A stretch of DNA of 64,000 nucleotides from Comamonadaceae bacterium (GTDB lineage Bacteria > Pseudomonadota > Gammaproteobacteria > Burkholderiales > Burkholderiaceae_C), in assembly GCA_947448735.1 (NCBI GenBank), contig CANFOS010000022.1, forward strand, positions 1 through 64,000, in the 5' to 3' direction. A model generated the notes under the pieces. That model had not been told where the DNA came from. It made no database searches and saw only the letters and a program-made list of their open reading frames with translations. This document shows positions 34,785 through 43,236 of the stretch, in pieces. Position numbers and translations under genes: made by a program. Each line of letters opens with the position of its first letter. The first letter of the stretch is position 1.

Positions 34785-37640
34785 ATGTTCAAATCATCCA
34801 AACCCGCCCCAGCCCCTGTCAACGTCGCCAAGACAACGCCCAAGTCAGACGCGCATCCGCTGGACGGCCTGACGGGCGGTGCTTTTTCTGCCCCCACGTC
34901 TGGCGAACGCACATCACGCATTCGCACTTGGCTGGCAACCGAGCCCAGCGCCGAGCAGATGGCTGATGTGTACAAAGACCTGGCCAACCGCGACAAAGGC
35001 GCGGCCAAACCACTCAAAGAAAAGCTCGATGAGCTCAAACGCAGCAAGGGGCAAGAAGCGATTGCCGCTGAATGGGCCGACAAGGCAAATACGCTGCTGG
35101 CAGTCGGCAAGCTGAACCTGGCCGATGCTCTGGCCTGGCAGCGTGATGCCGCCAAAGCCGGCGCGCCGCTGTCCAAGGAGCCGCTGGCGACAGTCAAGGT
35201 CAAGCTGGCCGAGCGGGTGAAAACCATCGAAGACCTGCAACACCGCACCCAGGTGCAGCGCGAAGCCGCTGTGCTGATTGCCCAGCGCATTGAGGTGCTG
35301 TCCATCAAGCCATGGCGCGATGCGCAAGCGGCGCTGGAGTCGCTTGCACCGGATGTGGCGCATTGGCAAGGCCAGGCCAACGACATTGCCAACGACGGCA
35401 ATTGGGCCAGTGTGGATGCCAAGTTTCCGCTGCTGCTCGATGCCTCGCGCGGTCAGTTGCTGGCGGTGTGGGAGGCTTTTGGTGCCGCGATTGCGGTCGC
35501 GGTCAAGGCGTCTGAAGACAACGCCGCCCCCCTGCCGGCTGTGCCGGTGTGGGCCGATGAGCTGCGCGCAGCGCGCGGCGTGCCGGTGGCATCGCCAGAA
35601 GCCCGCCCCGACGGACGACCCGCGAAGGCCAAAATCGACCCTGCCGTGCTCAAAGACATGCGCGACAAAGCCGCTGCCATCGTGCAAGCGGCCATCGCCA
35701 AGCTGGAGCATGAAGTCGGCGAAGGCCACGGCAAAGCCACCCCCAAAGTGGCCGCCGAGCTGCGCGACGCACTGAAACAAAACATTCGCAACATTGACAC
35801 CAAGTTAGAGGCCGCCGCCCACGCCGCGCTTACCGCTGCTGGCGAACTGGAAGGCTGGCAGCGCTGGCGTGCAGACCAGATTCGCGAAGAACTGGTCGGC
35901 AAGGCCGAGGCGCTGCTGGTCAAGCCGCTGGGTGGCCGCAAACAGCAAGACGCGCTGCGCCACATGCGCGACTTGTGGAAAACATCTGACCAGGGCGGCA
36001 CCCCCAACCATGCGCTGTGGAAGCGCTTTGACGATGCCTGCAACGAAGCCTACAAGGTGGTCGAGGCCTGGCTGGAAACCGTCAAGGAGCAAACCGAAGC
36101 GGTCAAAGCCCAGCGCCAGGTGCTGATCGACGAAGTCACGGCCTGGGCCGATGCCAACAAAGCCAGTACCGACTGGAAAATGCACATCCGCAGCCTGAAC
36201 GGCTTCGTTGAAAAATGGCAGAACGCCGGGCATTTGAGCGAAAAAGTGTTTGCAGAAATCCAGCCAATCTGGAAGGCCGCCATGGACGCCGCCGACACAC
36301 CGCTGAAAACCGCGCGCGCCCAGAGCATTGCCCGCCGCAAAGCCATGATCGACGAAGCCCAGGTGCTGGGTGCCGAACCGATGCTGCGCTTTGATGCTGT
36401 CAAGCACCTGCAGCAGCGCTGGCAGCAAGAGGCGCAAGGCGTGCCGATTGAGCGCAAGCAAGAACAAAAAATGTGGGATGCTTTCAGAAAACCCATCGAC
36501 GACGCCTTCCAGCGCAAGACGGCCGAGCGTGAAAAAGCGGCTTCAGCCTTGGGTGAATACGACCGCATGGTGCTCGATGCCGCCAAAGCCGTTGAAGCCG
36601 CCACTGCCACCGGCGACGCGCAGCAGATTCATGCGGCCGCCAAGGCGCTTGAGGCGATTGTGAGCGGCAAGGTGCCTGTGCCTGCTGCTGCACCCGCACC
36701 CGCACCCGCACCCGCACCCGCACCCGTAGCAGCGCCAGAACCTGAAAAAGCCTCTGAAAAAGCCTCTGAAAGTGCCGAATCTATCCCATCAAACGAGGCT
36801 GTGGGCCAAGATATACAAGCGCTAGCAGCTCCGGAAACGATAGCGGACGAATCTGCCGCTCCAGCAACTGACAGCGCTGAACCAGCTGCCGCACCCGCAC
36901 CCGCAGCGCCGCCCAAGCCTGTCAAACCCATCGTCGCCATGCGCGGCGACGACCGCCCCGGTGCACGCCGCACCGAGCCAGCACCTGCTGGTCGTGGCGG
37001 CAAGTTTGGCGACCGCAAGGACTCCGGCAAACCGGGCGGCAAGCCAGGCAGCAAGCCCGGCGGTCCACGCCAAAGCACCGACAACAAGTTCGAGCCGTAT
37101 CGCCCAGAACGGGATGAACTGGGTGGTGGCCGCCCCCGTTTTGCTGACCGTGAGCAGCGCCCCGCCTTTGAAGAGCGCGGCCCTCGCTTGGGCGACGCTG
37201 CCTTCCGCGCTCAGCGCGAGGCGTTTGAAGCGGCCAACCAAGCCCTCAAAAAGCTGCACGTTCAGGCCCATGGCGAGGTGCTCACCCATGTGATCAGCGC
37301 CTGGGAAAAGCGCGATGCAGCCCTGCTGCCCACCGTGCAAGACCTGGGCAAGGTGGTGACACCCGCCGTGCTTGGCAGCTGGTCAAAAGCCATCACCACG
37401 CCGTCAGGCAAAGATGCCGCCGAGTCGCTGCTGCGCCTGGAGATGGCCGCCGAAGTGCCGACGCCCGCCGAACACATCAGCGCCCGGCGCATGCTGCAAC
37501 TGACGCTGCTGACCAAGCGCAACGCCGCCACCCCTGCCGAGACCTGGGGCGAAGACACCGCCAAAGTGCTGGCTGCAGACTTTGACGCCGCCACGGCCCG
37601 GCGCGTGCAAACGGTGCTCAAGGTGCTGCTCAAGCGTTGA
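34785..37640 (+). CDS. DUF349 domain-containing protein
   Basis: This large (951-residue) cytoplasmic protein is rich in Ala, Lys, Glu and Trp, with repeated DUF349-type helical units such as WQRWRADQIREELVGKAEAL, LRHMRDLWKTSDQGG and LQQRWQQEAQGVPIERKQEQ. A low-complexity linker at about residues 630-730 contains six Ala-Pro repeats encoded by CACCCG hexamers and a piece of the dispersed repeat. A Gly/Arg/Lys-rich basic stretch follows, then a conserved C-terminal helical domain. DUF349 proteins have no settled role. The gene stands alone, followed at 100 bases by the CcdB-type module. Confidence 0.85.
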   Translation: MFKSSKPAPAPVNVAKTTPKSDAHPLDGLTGGAFSAPTSGERTSRIRTWLATEPSAEQMADVYKDLANRDKGAAKPLKEKLDELKRSKGQEAIAAEWADKANTLLAVGKLNLADALAWQRDAAKAGAPLSKEPLATVKVKLAERVKTIEDLQHRTQVQREAAVLIAQRIEVLSIKPWRDAQAALESLAPDVAHWQGQANDIANDGNWASVDAKFPLLLDASRGQLLAVWEAFGAAIAVAVKASEDNAAPLPAVPVWADELRAARGVPVASPEARPDGRPAKAKIDPAVLKDMRDKAAAIVQAAIAKLEHEVGEGHGKATPKVAAELRDALKQNIRNIDTKLEAAAHAALTAAGELEGWQRWRADQIREELVGKAEALLVKPLGGRKQQDALRHMRDLWKTSDQGGTPNHALWKRFDDACNEAYKVVEAWLETVKEQTEAVKAQRQVLIDEVTAWADANKASTDWKMHIRSLNGFVEKWQNAGHLSEKVFAEIQPIWKAAMDAADTPLKTARAQSIARRKAMIDEAQVLGAEPMLRFDAVKHLQQRWQQEAQGVPIERKQEQKMWDAFRKPIDDAFQRKTAEREKAASALGEYDRMVLDAAKAVEAATATGDAQQIHAAAKALEAIVSGKVPVPAAAPAPAPAPAPAPVAAPEPEKASEKASESAESIPSNEAVGQDIQALAAPETIADESAAPATDSAEPAAAPAPAAPPKPVKPIVAMRGDDRPGARRTEPAPAGRGGKFGDRKDSGKPGGKPGSKPGGPRQSTDNKFEPYRPERDELGGGRPRFADREQRPAFEERGPRLGDAAFRAQREAFEAANQALKKLHVQAHGEVLTHVISAWEKRDAALLPTVQDLGKVVTPAVLGSWSKAITTPSGKDAAESLLRLEMAAEVPTPAEHISARRMLQLTLLTKRNAATPAETWGEDTAKVLAADFDAATARRVQTVLKVLLKR
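36691..36726. repeat. CACCCG hexanucleotide repeat, six units
   Basis: Thirty-six bases are exactly six CACCCG units inside the DUF349 gene, encoding an Ala-Pro run. Unit gain or loss would keep the frame. Confidence 0.9.
36778..36836 (-). repeat. Dispersed repeat copy inside the DUF349 coding sequence
   Basis: On the minus strand GAGCTGCTAGCGCTTGTATA, then TCTTGGCCCACAGCCTCG, then TTTGAT aligns closely with the intact copy at 6096-6157. It falls in the variable linker of the protein, where it is tolerated. Confidence 0.6.
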
Positions 37641-37672
37641 GTGCCGAGCGCCCCTCGATCAGGTTTGCGCTC

Positions 37673-37714
37673 TTGACGCCCGTGAATTCATGCCGCATGA
37701 TGGCATGAATTCAC
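37673..37714 (+). promoter_or_regulatory. Promoter and palindromic operator of the CcdB-type module
   Basis: TTGACG (37673-37678) and CATGAT (37696-37701) are 17 bases apart. A perfect 13-base inverted repeat GTGAATTCATGCC / GGCATGAATTCAC (37682-37694 and 37702-37714) surrounds the -10 box, an arrangement expected for autorepression by an antitoxin. AAGGAG follows before the ATG at 37741. Confidence 0.75.
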
Positions 37715-37740
37715 GTTCATGCAGGTTCAAGGAGTTTTAC

Positions 37741-38076
37741 ATGCTCAAGGAAGTTGGTGCCAGCGGCCAGATATCGCTGGGTAAAAAATACGCCGGGCGG
37801 CTGTATGAAGTCGTCATTCACGACGACGATCGCTTTGAGCTGTTGCCCATGAAGGTGGTCCCGCAGAGCCGACCGTTGGCCACCCAGCGCATACAGCCCG
37901 TCAGTACACCTGGGGGCTGGGTTCCGCCAGGCGGCTACACACAATGCACGCAATGGGCGCTAGACAACCGCGAAGCCCTGACGGCTTATGCGGCGCAAAT
38001 TGAAGAAGAGGGCACTGCTGCTGAGCAACTGGAACGCTACCTGTCGCAGCAGTCGCGCCCAGAGCAGTCCACCTAA
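37741..38076 (+). CDS. Putative antitoxin with AbrB-like N-terminal motif, partner of CcdB-type toxin
   Basis: A 111-residue protein whose first 45 residues (EVGASGQISLGKKYAGRLYE) resemble the GQI(S/T)LxKKxxG strand-turn of AbrB/MazE-like DNA-binding antitoxins. The middle has PGGWVPPGGYTQCTQWALDN, and the C-terminus is acidic and Gln-rich (YAAQIEEEGTAAEQLERYLS), plausible for toxin binding. It is not the ribbon-helix-helix CcdA normally paired with CcdB. ATG 37741 has AAGGAG 7-12 bases upstream. It lies 9 bases before the toxin gene and behind a palindromic promoter. The antitoxin role is inferred from context. Confidence 0.65.
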   Translation: MLKEVGASGQISLGKKYAGRLYEVVIHDDDRFELLPMKVVPQSRPLATQRIQPVSTPGGWVPPGGYTQCTQWALDNREALTAYAAQIEEEGTAAEQLERYLSQQSRPEQST

Positions 38077-38085
38077 AAGCCCTCA

Positions 38086-38394
38086 ATGCCGCGCTTTGAC
38101 ATCTACAAGAACCCCAACCCGAAAGGCGCGCATGCCTTTTACCTGGACATACAAAGCGACCTGGTCACCACCGCCACCAGATGGTGTATTCCGCTTCGCA
38201 TCGCCAAGCTCGGCCAGCCCGTGGTCAGCCGTGCACAAGCGCAGGTTCCGGTGCAAGGTGTCAACTGCCTGATGGACACGCCCAACCTGCTGGCGGTACC
38301 CAACGCGCTGCTGCGAAGCCCGGTGGATCGCTTGGGCACGGCAGGCCAGGCACTAGCAGAGGCGTCGGTTGAATTCATGTTGCGCGGGTATTGA
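38086..38394 (+). CDS. ccdB: CcdB-family toxin
   Basis: This 102-residue protein follows CcdB along its length: the start MPRFDIYKNPNPKGAHAFYL and the strand LDIQSDLVTT, then RWCIPLRIAKL (compare RMVIPL), PNLLAVPNALL (compare MASVPVSVIG) and the C-terminus ASVEFMLRGY (compare INLMFWGI). CcdB poisons DNA gyrase; the Trp-Gly-Ile tail needed for poisoning in the F-plasmid protein is here Arg-Gly-Tyr, so activity against gyrase is uncertain. Related proteins also occur on chromosomes. The stop overlaps a methyltransferase-like fragment (TTGA). Confidence 0.78.
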   Translation: MPRFDIYKNPNPKGAHAFYLDIQSDLVTTATRWCIPLRIAKLGQPVVSRAQAQVPVQGVNCLMDTPNLLAVPNALLRSPVDRLGTAGQALAEASVEFMLRGY

Positions 38395-38484
38395 GCCATG
38401 AACCACAAGCCTTCATTGCCAAATGGGTCCCCGGCGGCCCGGCCTTTTATTTAAACGAAGAGCAGGGCGCGCAAAGCTGGCTCA
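38391..38484 (+). pseudogene. N-terminal fragment of a DNA methyltransferase-like protein
   Basis: About 30 codons (AFIAKWVPGGPAFYLNEEQG, then AQSWLKP) resemble the extreme N-terminus of class I SAM-dependent DNA methyltransferases of the large restriction/BREX-like type, where FIAKW...LNExxGAQSHFxDLC is typical. The similarity stops after AQS, and the frame then runs antisense into the SOUL gene. The frame begins on the ccdB stop. I read it as the leftover of a restriction-modification gene that once followed the toxin. This rests on recall of the motif only. Confidence 0.4.
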
Positions 38485-39165
38485 AACCAAGTTCAGCCAA
38501 ATCTCATTACGGCGCAAAAACGGCAATGAAAACGGGCTGTTGTAGCGCGACGATACCGGCTCGCCTGTGGTCGCCATGCCGGCTGCCGCCAAAGCGCTGC
38601 GCAGCTTTTGCAAATACTCTTCATAGGTGCTTTGCGACCAGCTGCCTGAAAAGCGAATCACTGCCACGCGGCTGCCGGGCACCTCGCGCAGCTTGACGCG
38701 TGCGTCCAGTGGCTCGGGCAGGGTGGCCAGGGTGTAGCCTTTGGGCATGACAAACTGCACCAAAAAACCGCCGGACGTGGCGGCCTGGGTGACGGGTGCG
38801 GTCATCTCAAGTTTGACCGGGGGAGCGGCTTGCTGAGTCACCGGCGCGGTCATGTCAAGCTTGCGCTCGCCCTTGTTTTTGCCAAAGATGTAGCCGCCCA
38901 GCAACTTAAACCCCTGGCTGCCCGCCTCATCGACCGGGCCCGGCACCGCCACCTCAGCCACCAGGTAGGGCGCGTATTGGCGCACCTCAAACACGTCGTT
39001 GGTTTGCAGCACGGTGTAGCTGGGTTCGTCGATGGCGTGGGCGGTTTTAGGCATGAGAAAAATGAGTGTGATGAGGGCGACGGCGGTGGTCAGCAAGGCC
39101 GAGCGTTGTGCCAAGACCCATGTGTGGTGCTTCGTGGGGTACTGTGTTGTGGCGTTTTTTGTCAT
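38482..39165 (-). CDS. SOUL-family heme-binding protein, exported
   Basis: This 227-residue protein has a hydrophobic signal or anchor near residues 22-42 (SALLTTAVALITLIFLMP), with AHA just after as a possible cleavage site. The SOUL domain begins EPSYTVLQTNDVFEVRQYAP, followed by RKLDMTAPVTQQ and LEMTAPVTQ, the family hallmark MTAPV, here twice. Family members bind heme or other tetrapyrroles with varied roles; no specific function can be given. It is monocistronic. Confidence 0.85.
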   Translation of the reverse strand: MTKNATTQYPTKHHTWVLAQRSALLTTAVALITLIFLMPKTAHAIDEPSYTVLQTNDVFEVRQYAPYLVAEVAVPGPVDEAGSQGFKLLGGYIFGKNKGERKLDMTAPVTQQAAPPVKLEMTAPVTQAATSGGFLVQFVMPKGYTLATLPEPLDARVKLREVPGSRVAVIRFSGSWSQSTYEEYLQKLRSALAAAGMATTGEPVSSRYNSPFSLPFLRRNEIWLNLV

Positions 39166-39222
39166 GGTTTGAATTGTGAAGGTTGACCGGTCAATCTGAA
39201 CATATTGGCAAGAAGCTTTTGC

Positions 39223-39501
39223 TCACAGCCCTTGATTGCCTTGGGCGTTTGCGGCCTCCAGCGTGATCAGCCCTTTGTCCAAGTAGTCATCAAACTGGAT
39301 CTTCGGCATGGCCGTCAGCCCTGCAACGCCGTCGCCCGCATCCCAGCTTAGCGTGGCGCTGTCAGGCGCCAGGGTGACCTCGATGGGGCCCATCGGTATT
39401 TCAATCGGCGCGCCTTCGCCGGGCCGGTAGGTGACGCAGCCTGCAATCATTCCGGCTTGCGCGCTTGGCGCTGATGCTGGCGGTGTTGTTGAGGGGCTCA
39501 T
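39223..39501 (-). CDS. Small conserved hypothetical protein
   Basis: A 92-residue acidic protein without recognisable motif. The first 20 residues are Ser/Pro/Ala-rich and the core (GPIEVTLAPDSATLSWDAGD) reads like a small beta domain. The C-terminus ends NAQGNQGL. A GGAG sequence lies just upstream of ATG 39501. It has no membrane helix, no signal peptide and no clear partner; the SOUL gene follows at 57 bases on the same strand. Confidence 0.55.
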   Translation of the reverse strand: MSPSTTPPASAPSAQAGMIAGCVTYRPGEGAPIEIPMGPIEVTLAPDSATLSWDAGDGVAGLTAMPKIQFDDYLDKGLITLEAANAQGNQGL

Positions 39502-39615
39502 GCAATTCTCCTGAAAGCTCCATTAAGGCAGCTTGCCAACGCCCAGCGTGTCAGCCAACACCGGCAATTTGCGTCAATGTGAGAAAAAATCAGCCCAGCA
39601 AGCGCGGTGGCCAGG

Positions 39616-39717
39616 CTAAAACGACGAGCCTGGGTGGTTTAAAAATGCCGTTTTCTCGGCGCTGGATGCGCGGCCCAGCACGGCATTGCGGTGCGGAAAG
39701 TGGCCAACGCGAGGTCC
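39616..39717 (-). pseudogene. DUF924 C-terminal remnant 1
   Basis: On the minus strand the frame GHFPHRNAVLGRASSAEKTA, then FLNHPGSSF, ends in a stop and matches the typical C-terminus of DUF924 proteins (FGRFPHRNAxLGRxST-EE-xFL...GSSF). Only about 30 codons remain; the upstream 150-plus residues are missing, and the GntR promoter region abuts it. A second, differently decayed DUF924 tail lies at 49437-49549. Confidence 0.6.
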
Positions 39718-39730
39718 TGAGAAACTTTTC

Positions 39731-39760
39731 TTGACTCGTAATCGCGTATTACGATAATAT
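39731..39760 (+). promoter_or_regulatory. GntR-gene promoter with inverted-repeat operator
   Basis: TTGACT (39731-39736) and GATAAT (39753-39758) flank a perfect 7-base inverted repeat TCGTAAT / ATTACGA (39736-39742 and 39748-39754) with centre CGCGT. The repeat fills the spacer of the promoter of the regulator gene at 39767, suggesting autorepression relieved by a substrate of the pathway. The leader is very short. Confidence 0.7.
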
Positions 39761-39766
39761 CAAAAT

Positions 39767-40513
39767 ATGCAAAACCAAGCCTTCAAACTGGTGCGGGAGT
39801 CGGCGCCTCTCAGGAAGCAGGTCAGAGATGTCCTGCGAGCGGAAATCGTGGGCATGCGGTTCAAGCCAGGGCAGCGGCTTCTTGAGCGCGAACTGTGCGA
39901 GTTAACCGGCGTGAGCCGCACGGTCATTCGCGAGGCGCTTCGAGCGCTGGAAGCTGAAGGCCTGGTCAATGTCATTCCCGGTAAGGGGCCGAGTGTCGCG
40001 CCCCAGGTGGAGCTTGAAGAGGCCCGGGGTCTGTACGAAACCCGCGCCGTGCTGGAGGGTCTTGCTGGTCGCAATTTTGTAGAAAGGGCCACGCTGGCCG
40101 AGCGCGCCGCGTTGCGCTTGGCCTTCGGAAAAGTGGAGCAAAGCGCCAAGATGCCTGTGGCAGATCCACACGTGCTACTTGAAGGAAAGCGTGAGTTCTA
40201 CGAGATCTTGTTTGCCGGTGCCAGGAACGCGACCGTGGTCGGCATTCTTTCAGGGCTTCGTGACCGCATCAGCGCCCTTCGTGCGATGACCGTCGTGTAC
40301 CCAGGCCGCGCCCCGCAAAGCCTTCAAGAGATACGGGCCATCTTGGATGCTGTAGAGGCCAATGATTCAGATGCTGTCTGGCATGCATGCCTGTCCCATG
40401 TCCACAGCGCAGCGCAGGTTGCCCACAAAATTCTCGCTTCCCAGTCTGCGGCGGTTGAAATTTCCGATCCCGGTAAAAGCACGGCGCCTGCGGGCGCAAA
40501 AAAGGCAGCCTGA
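39767..40513 (+). CDS. GntR-family transcriptional regulator (FadR/FCD subgroup)
   Basis: This 248-residue repressor has an N-terminal winged helix: LRAEIVGMRFKPGQRLLERE, LCELTGVSRTVIREALRALE, LEAEGLVNVIPGKGPSV. An all-helical FCD ligand-binding domain with metal-binding His (HACLSHVHSA) follows. Such regulators respond to carboxylate metabolites. It stands first in a seven-gene plus-strand island, just downstream of its own palindromic promoter. The oxidoreductase gene follows 6 bases after its stop. Confidence 0.9.
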   Translation: MQNQAFKLVRESAPLRKQVRDVLRAEIVGMRFKPGQRLLERELCELTGVSRTVIREALRALEAEGLVNVIPGKGPSVAPQVELEEARGLYETRAVLEGLAGRNFVERATLAERAALRLAFGKVEQSAKMPVADPHVLLEGKREFYEILFAGARNATVVGILSGLRDRISALRAMTVVYPGRAPQSLQEIRAILDAVEANDSDAVWHACLSHVHSAAQVAHKILASQSAAVEISDPGKSTAPAGAKKAA

Positions 40514-40519
40514 GCATTC

Positions 40520-41524
40520 ATGCGAGTCGCACTTTTAGGCGTCAGCCATTGGCACGCAAAACACTACTACGCTGCTGTGTCCAGACTGCCAGGCCGTACG
40601 CTTGTCGGAGTTTCCGATCCCGACACAGCTCTGCTGGCGCGTTTGGGCGCCGAGCTAGGCACCGCAACTTACACAGACTACCGCGCGTTGATTGACGAGC
40701 AGCAACCGGACTTTGTCTTCATCTTTGCGCCGCACTTTGCCATGGCCGAAGTCACCGCTTACGTCATTGACCAAGGCATTGCATGCATGGTTGAAAAGCC
40801 CGGTGGCATGAACAGCGCCGAGATTGCGGACCTGGAAAAGGCCGCAGCTAAAAAGAACCTCCACGTCGGCACGGGTTTCAACTTCCGCGTCAGCGATTTC
40901 TACAGGCAGGTTATCGCTCTTACCCGGGATGAACAGGTAAGTTGGGCTTCCTTTCGTTTCATTGCCGGTTTTCCGTCGCGATACACCGAAACCGGAAACA
41001 GCTGGATGTTGGACCCGTCGAAGGCCGGAGGCGGTTCGACCATCAATCTCGCGGTTCATTTTTTTGACATGTTTTGTGAATTCACGGGAAGCCAGCCCAC
41101 AGAGATTTCGGCGCTGATGGGTAACCAAACTTGGGGCATGCCGGTTGAAGACTATTCAAGCGTATCGCTGCGCTCAGAGCGCGCCGTCTGCACGGTTGAA
41201 ACGGGTTACAGCTTTCCATCCACCCCGAGCAAGCCTTACGACCTGTTGTTCTCTGTGCGTACCCGTGCCCACTACATCATAGGCAGCCGCAGCGGGCAGA
41301 TCGAGGTTTACCGCAACGCAGACGCAAGCCTGCAGGAGCTGTCCACCCCATCACTCGGCAATGCCTACTGGTACCCCGAGTTTGTAGAACAGACCTTGTC
41401 GCGCTTCGAGCGTGGCCAGGCCCCCATCGCGGACCTGCGGAGCCTTCACAGGGCGATGCAAGTCGTCGATTCCGCATATGCATCTAGCCGCAGCAACGGG
41501 CAGATACAGTCCATCAACCACTAA
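40520..41524 (+). CDS. Gfo/Idh/MocA-family oxidoreductase
   Basis: This 334-residue NAD(P)-dependent dehydrogenase has a Rossmann start (MRVALLGVSHWHAKHYYAAV; the usual GxGxxG is GVSHWH here), ACMVEKPGGMNSAEI with the catalytic EKP lysine, and a C-terminal alpha/beta domain with GGGSTINLAVHFFDMFCEF, whose His is a typical catalytic or binding residue. The family oxidises sugars, inositols and other hydroxy compounds; the substrate here is unknown. The gene is coupled closely to the GntR regulator. Confidence 0.85.
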   Translation: MRVALLGVSHWHAKHYYAAVSRLPGRTLVGVSDPDTALLARLGAELGTATYTDYRALIDEQQPDFVFIFAPHFAMAEVTAYVIDQGIACMVEKPGGMNSAEIADLEKAAAKKNLHVGTGFNFRVSDFYRQVIALTRDEQVSWASFRFIAGFPSRYTETGNSWMLDPSKAGGGSTINLAVHFFDMFCEFTGSQPTEISALMGNQTWGMPVEDYSSVSLRSERAVCTVETGYSFPSTPSKPYDLLFSVRTRAHYIIGSRSGQIEVYRNADASLQELSTPSLGNAYWYPEFVEQTLSRFERGQAPIADLRSLHRAMQVVDSAYASSRSNGQIQSINH

Positions 41525-41543
41525 AAACCAGACCGGAGACATC

Positions 41544-42140
41544 ATGGCAGATTCAACATTTACTATCCTTCAAAAATCTATGTGGGGCCTGCTGCAGGGG
41601 CTGGTCCGCCTGCCGGTTACACGCGCAAAAGAAGCCGAAGCGCGGCTGCAACGACTTGAGGACGAGATGGCAGTGCGCGACCTGTTGGTGCGCTACACCT
41701 ACTTCTATGACGGCAACGACCTCGACGGCACCATGAGCGTGTTTGACGACGAGTGCAAACTCGTCAACCCACGTGGTAGCTACTTCGGCAAGGAAGCGAT
41801 CCGCGCCAACTACAAGCACCTGATCAGCACGCGCAAGTTCTCGTTTCACGCCGCTACCAATGTGGCCGTGCGCTTCTTGGACGACGGCGATGCGGTCATG
41901 ACCGCCTTTTACAACTCCATCGGTATTTACCCGTCTGGCTCGGTCGCCATGGTCGGTGGCACCTACGCTGACAAGCTGAGCAAGAAGTCGGGCGAGTGGA
42001 AGATCATTGAACGCCGCATCACCTACAACTACCGCACCCGCCTGGCTGCGGAGAACCCGTTCGATGCGGCCAAGCCCGCCCCAACGCCGACCCATCCCGA
42101 AACTTCACGCGACTGGATTGGGCGCGAAGAGCAGATGTAA
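41544..42140 (+). CDS. NTF2-like / SnoaL-like protein
   Basis: This 198-residue protein has a core that reads as a SnoaL-type NTF2 fold: RLEDEMAVRDLLVRYTYFYD, then DLDGTMSVFDDECKLVNP, and HAATNVAVRFLDDGDAVMTA. Proteins of this fold include dehydratases, isomerases and hydroxylase small partners. The first 30 residues (LQKSMWGLLQGLVRLPVTRA) are an amphipathic extension. It follows the oxidoreductase by 19 bases with GGAG-type ribosome-binding site. The reaction cannot be assigned. Confidence 0.75.
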   Translation: MADSTFTILQKSMWGLLQGLVRLPVTRAKEAEARLQRLEDEMAVRDLLVRYTYFYDGNDLDGTMSVFDDECKLVNPRGSYFGKEAIRANYKHLISTRKFSFHAATNVAVRFLDDGDAVMTAFYNSIGIYPSGSVAMVGGTYADKLSKKSGEWKIIERRITYNYRTRLAAENPFDAAKPAPTPTHPETSRDWIGREEQM

Positions 42141-42218
42141 GTTTTTCACAGGTGTCGCAGAACCACGGTCACAGCCAAAAAAGGTCTGCACCCCTTCTCA
42201 ATCGCAAGGAGACAGGAG

Positions 42219-43193
42219 ATGAAAAAGAGAAACTGGATCGCGTGCTCAGCCGCCGCCTTCATGCTGGCGGTAGTGGGAGGAACTTTCGCGGCAGATGAAT
42301 GGCCAACGCGCCAGCCCATCAAGCTGGTGGTGCCCTTTGACGCGGGCGCTGGCACCGATACCGTGTACCGCTTTTATGCGCAGCAGTTGTCCAAAGCGCT
42401 GGGCCAGCAGGTGATCGTCGAGAACGTGGGCGGGGCGGGCGGCGCGATCGGCACCATGAAGGTGGCGCGCGCCAGTGCCGACGGTTACACGCTGCTGGGC
42501 ACCATGGTCACCGGTATCGCCGCGCTACCGCACCTGCAGAAACTGCAGTACGACGGTCTGAAGGACCTCACGCCGATTGCGCGGGTGGCCTACCCAATAA
42601 GTCTGCTGGGCGTGAACAAGGAATTGGGTATCAACACCTTGCCCGAACTCATTGCGTTGGCCAAAAAAGAGCCAGGCAAGTTTGCCTACGGTTCCGCCGG
42701 CATCGGCAGCGCGCCCGCGCTGCGCTTTGAGGTACTGCAGGCGGAGACCGGCATCCAGCTCGAGCATGTGCCCTACAAAGGCGGTACCGCCTATGTGACC
42801 GACCTGCTTTCTGGCCGCATCCAGATCTTTGTCGATTCGATCCTTGGCTCGCAGCTTGGCAAGGCGGACAAGGTCAAGCTGCTCGCGGTGATGGATGACA
42901 AACGGGTGGCGGACTTCCCAAACGTACCGACCATCAACGAGATCCTGCCGGGCTTTAAAAACCCGCCGACCTGGTACCTGATGGAAGGCCCGGCCAACCT
43001 GCCCCCCGCTATCGCCAAGCGCATCGCCACCGAACTCGCCAATATCTCGAGGTCACCCGAGACGGCCGAATTTCTGGCCAAGCAAATGACACGCCCCAGC
43101 ACTGACCAGTCCAACTTCAATGTGGCGGCCGAGCTGCAAAGCGCTTATGACCTGTACGCAAAGATGCTGCGCGATCGGGGTGTCAAACCGTGA
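42219..43193 (+). CDS. Bug/TctC-family periplasmic receptor, copy A
   Basis: This 324-residue exported receptor has a signal peptide (WIACSAAAFMLAVVGGTFA-A) followed by EWPTRQPIKLVVPFDAGAGT, a Bug-family start in which the usual AAGGxxD motif is AGAGTD. VPYKGGTAYVTDLLSGRI is canonical. AGGAG lies 9-13 bases upstream of the ATG. It is roughly three-quarters identical by eye to the next gene; the pair arose by tandem duplication. No TctA/TctB permease genes are adjacent. Confidence 0.9.
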   Translation: MKKRNWIACSAAAFMLAVVGGTFAADEWPTRQPIKLVVPFDAGAGTDTVYRFYAQQLSKALGQQVIVENVGGAGGAIGTMKVARASADGYTLLGTMVTGIAALPHLQKLQYDGLKDLTPIARVAYPISLLGVNKELGINTLPELIALAKKEPGKFAYGSAGIGSAPALRFEVLQAETGIQLEHVPYKGGTAYVTDLLSGRIQIFVDSILGSQLGKADKVKLLAVMDDKRVADFPNVPTINEILPGFKNPPTWYLMEGPANLPPAIAKRIATELANISRSPETAEFLAKQMTRPSTDQSNFNVAAELQSAYDLYAKMLRDRGVKP

Positions 43194-43236
43194 TTTTCTG
43201 AGACCTTCTTTCATCAATATTTTTGGGAACACACCA

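Noticed and set aside
38398..38454. Tiny frame MNHKPSLPNGSPAARPFI after ccdB
   Set aside because: Eighteen codons in a different frame from the methyltransferase-like stub; no support for translation.
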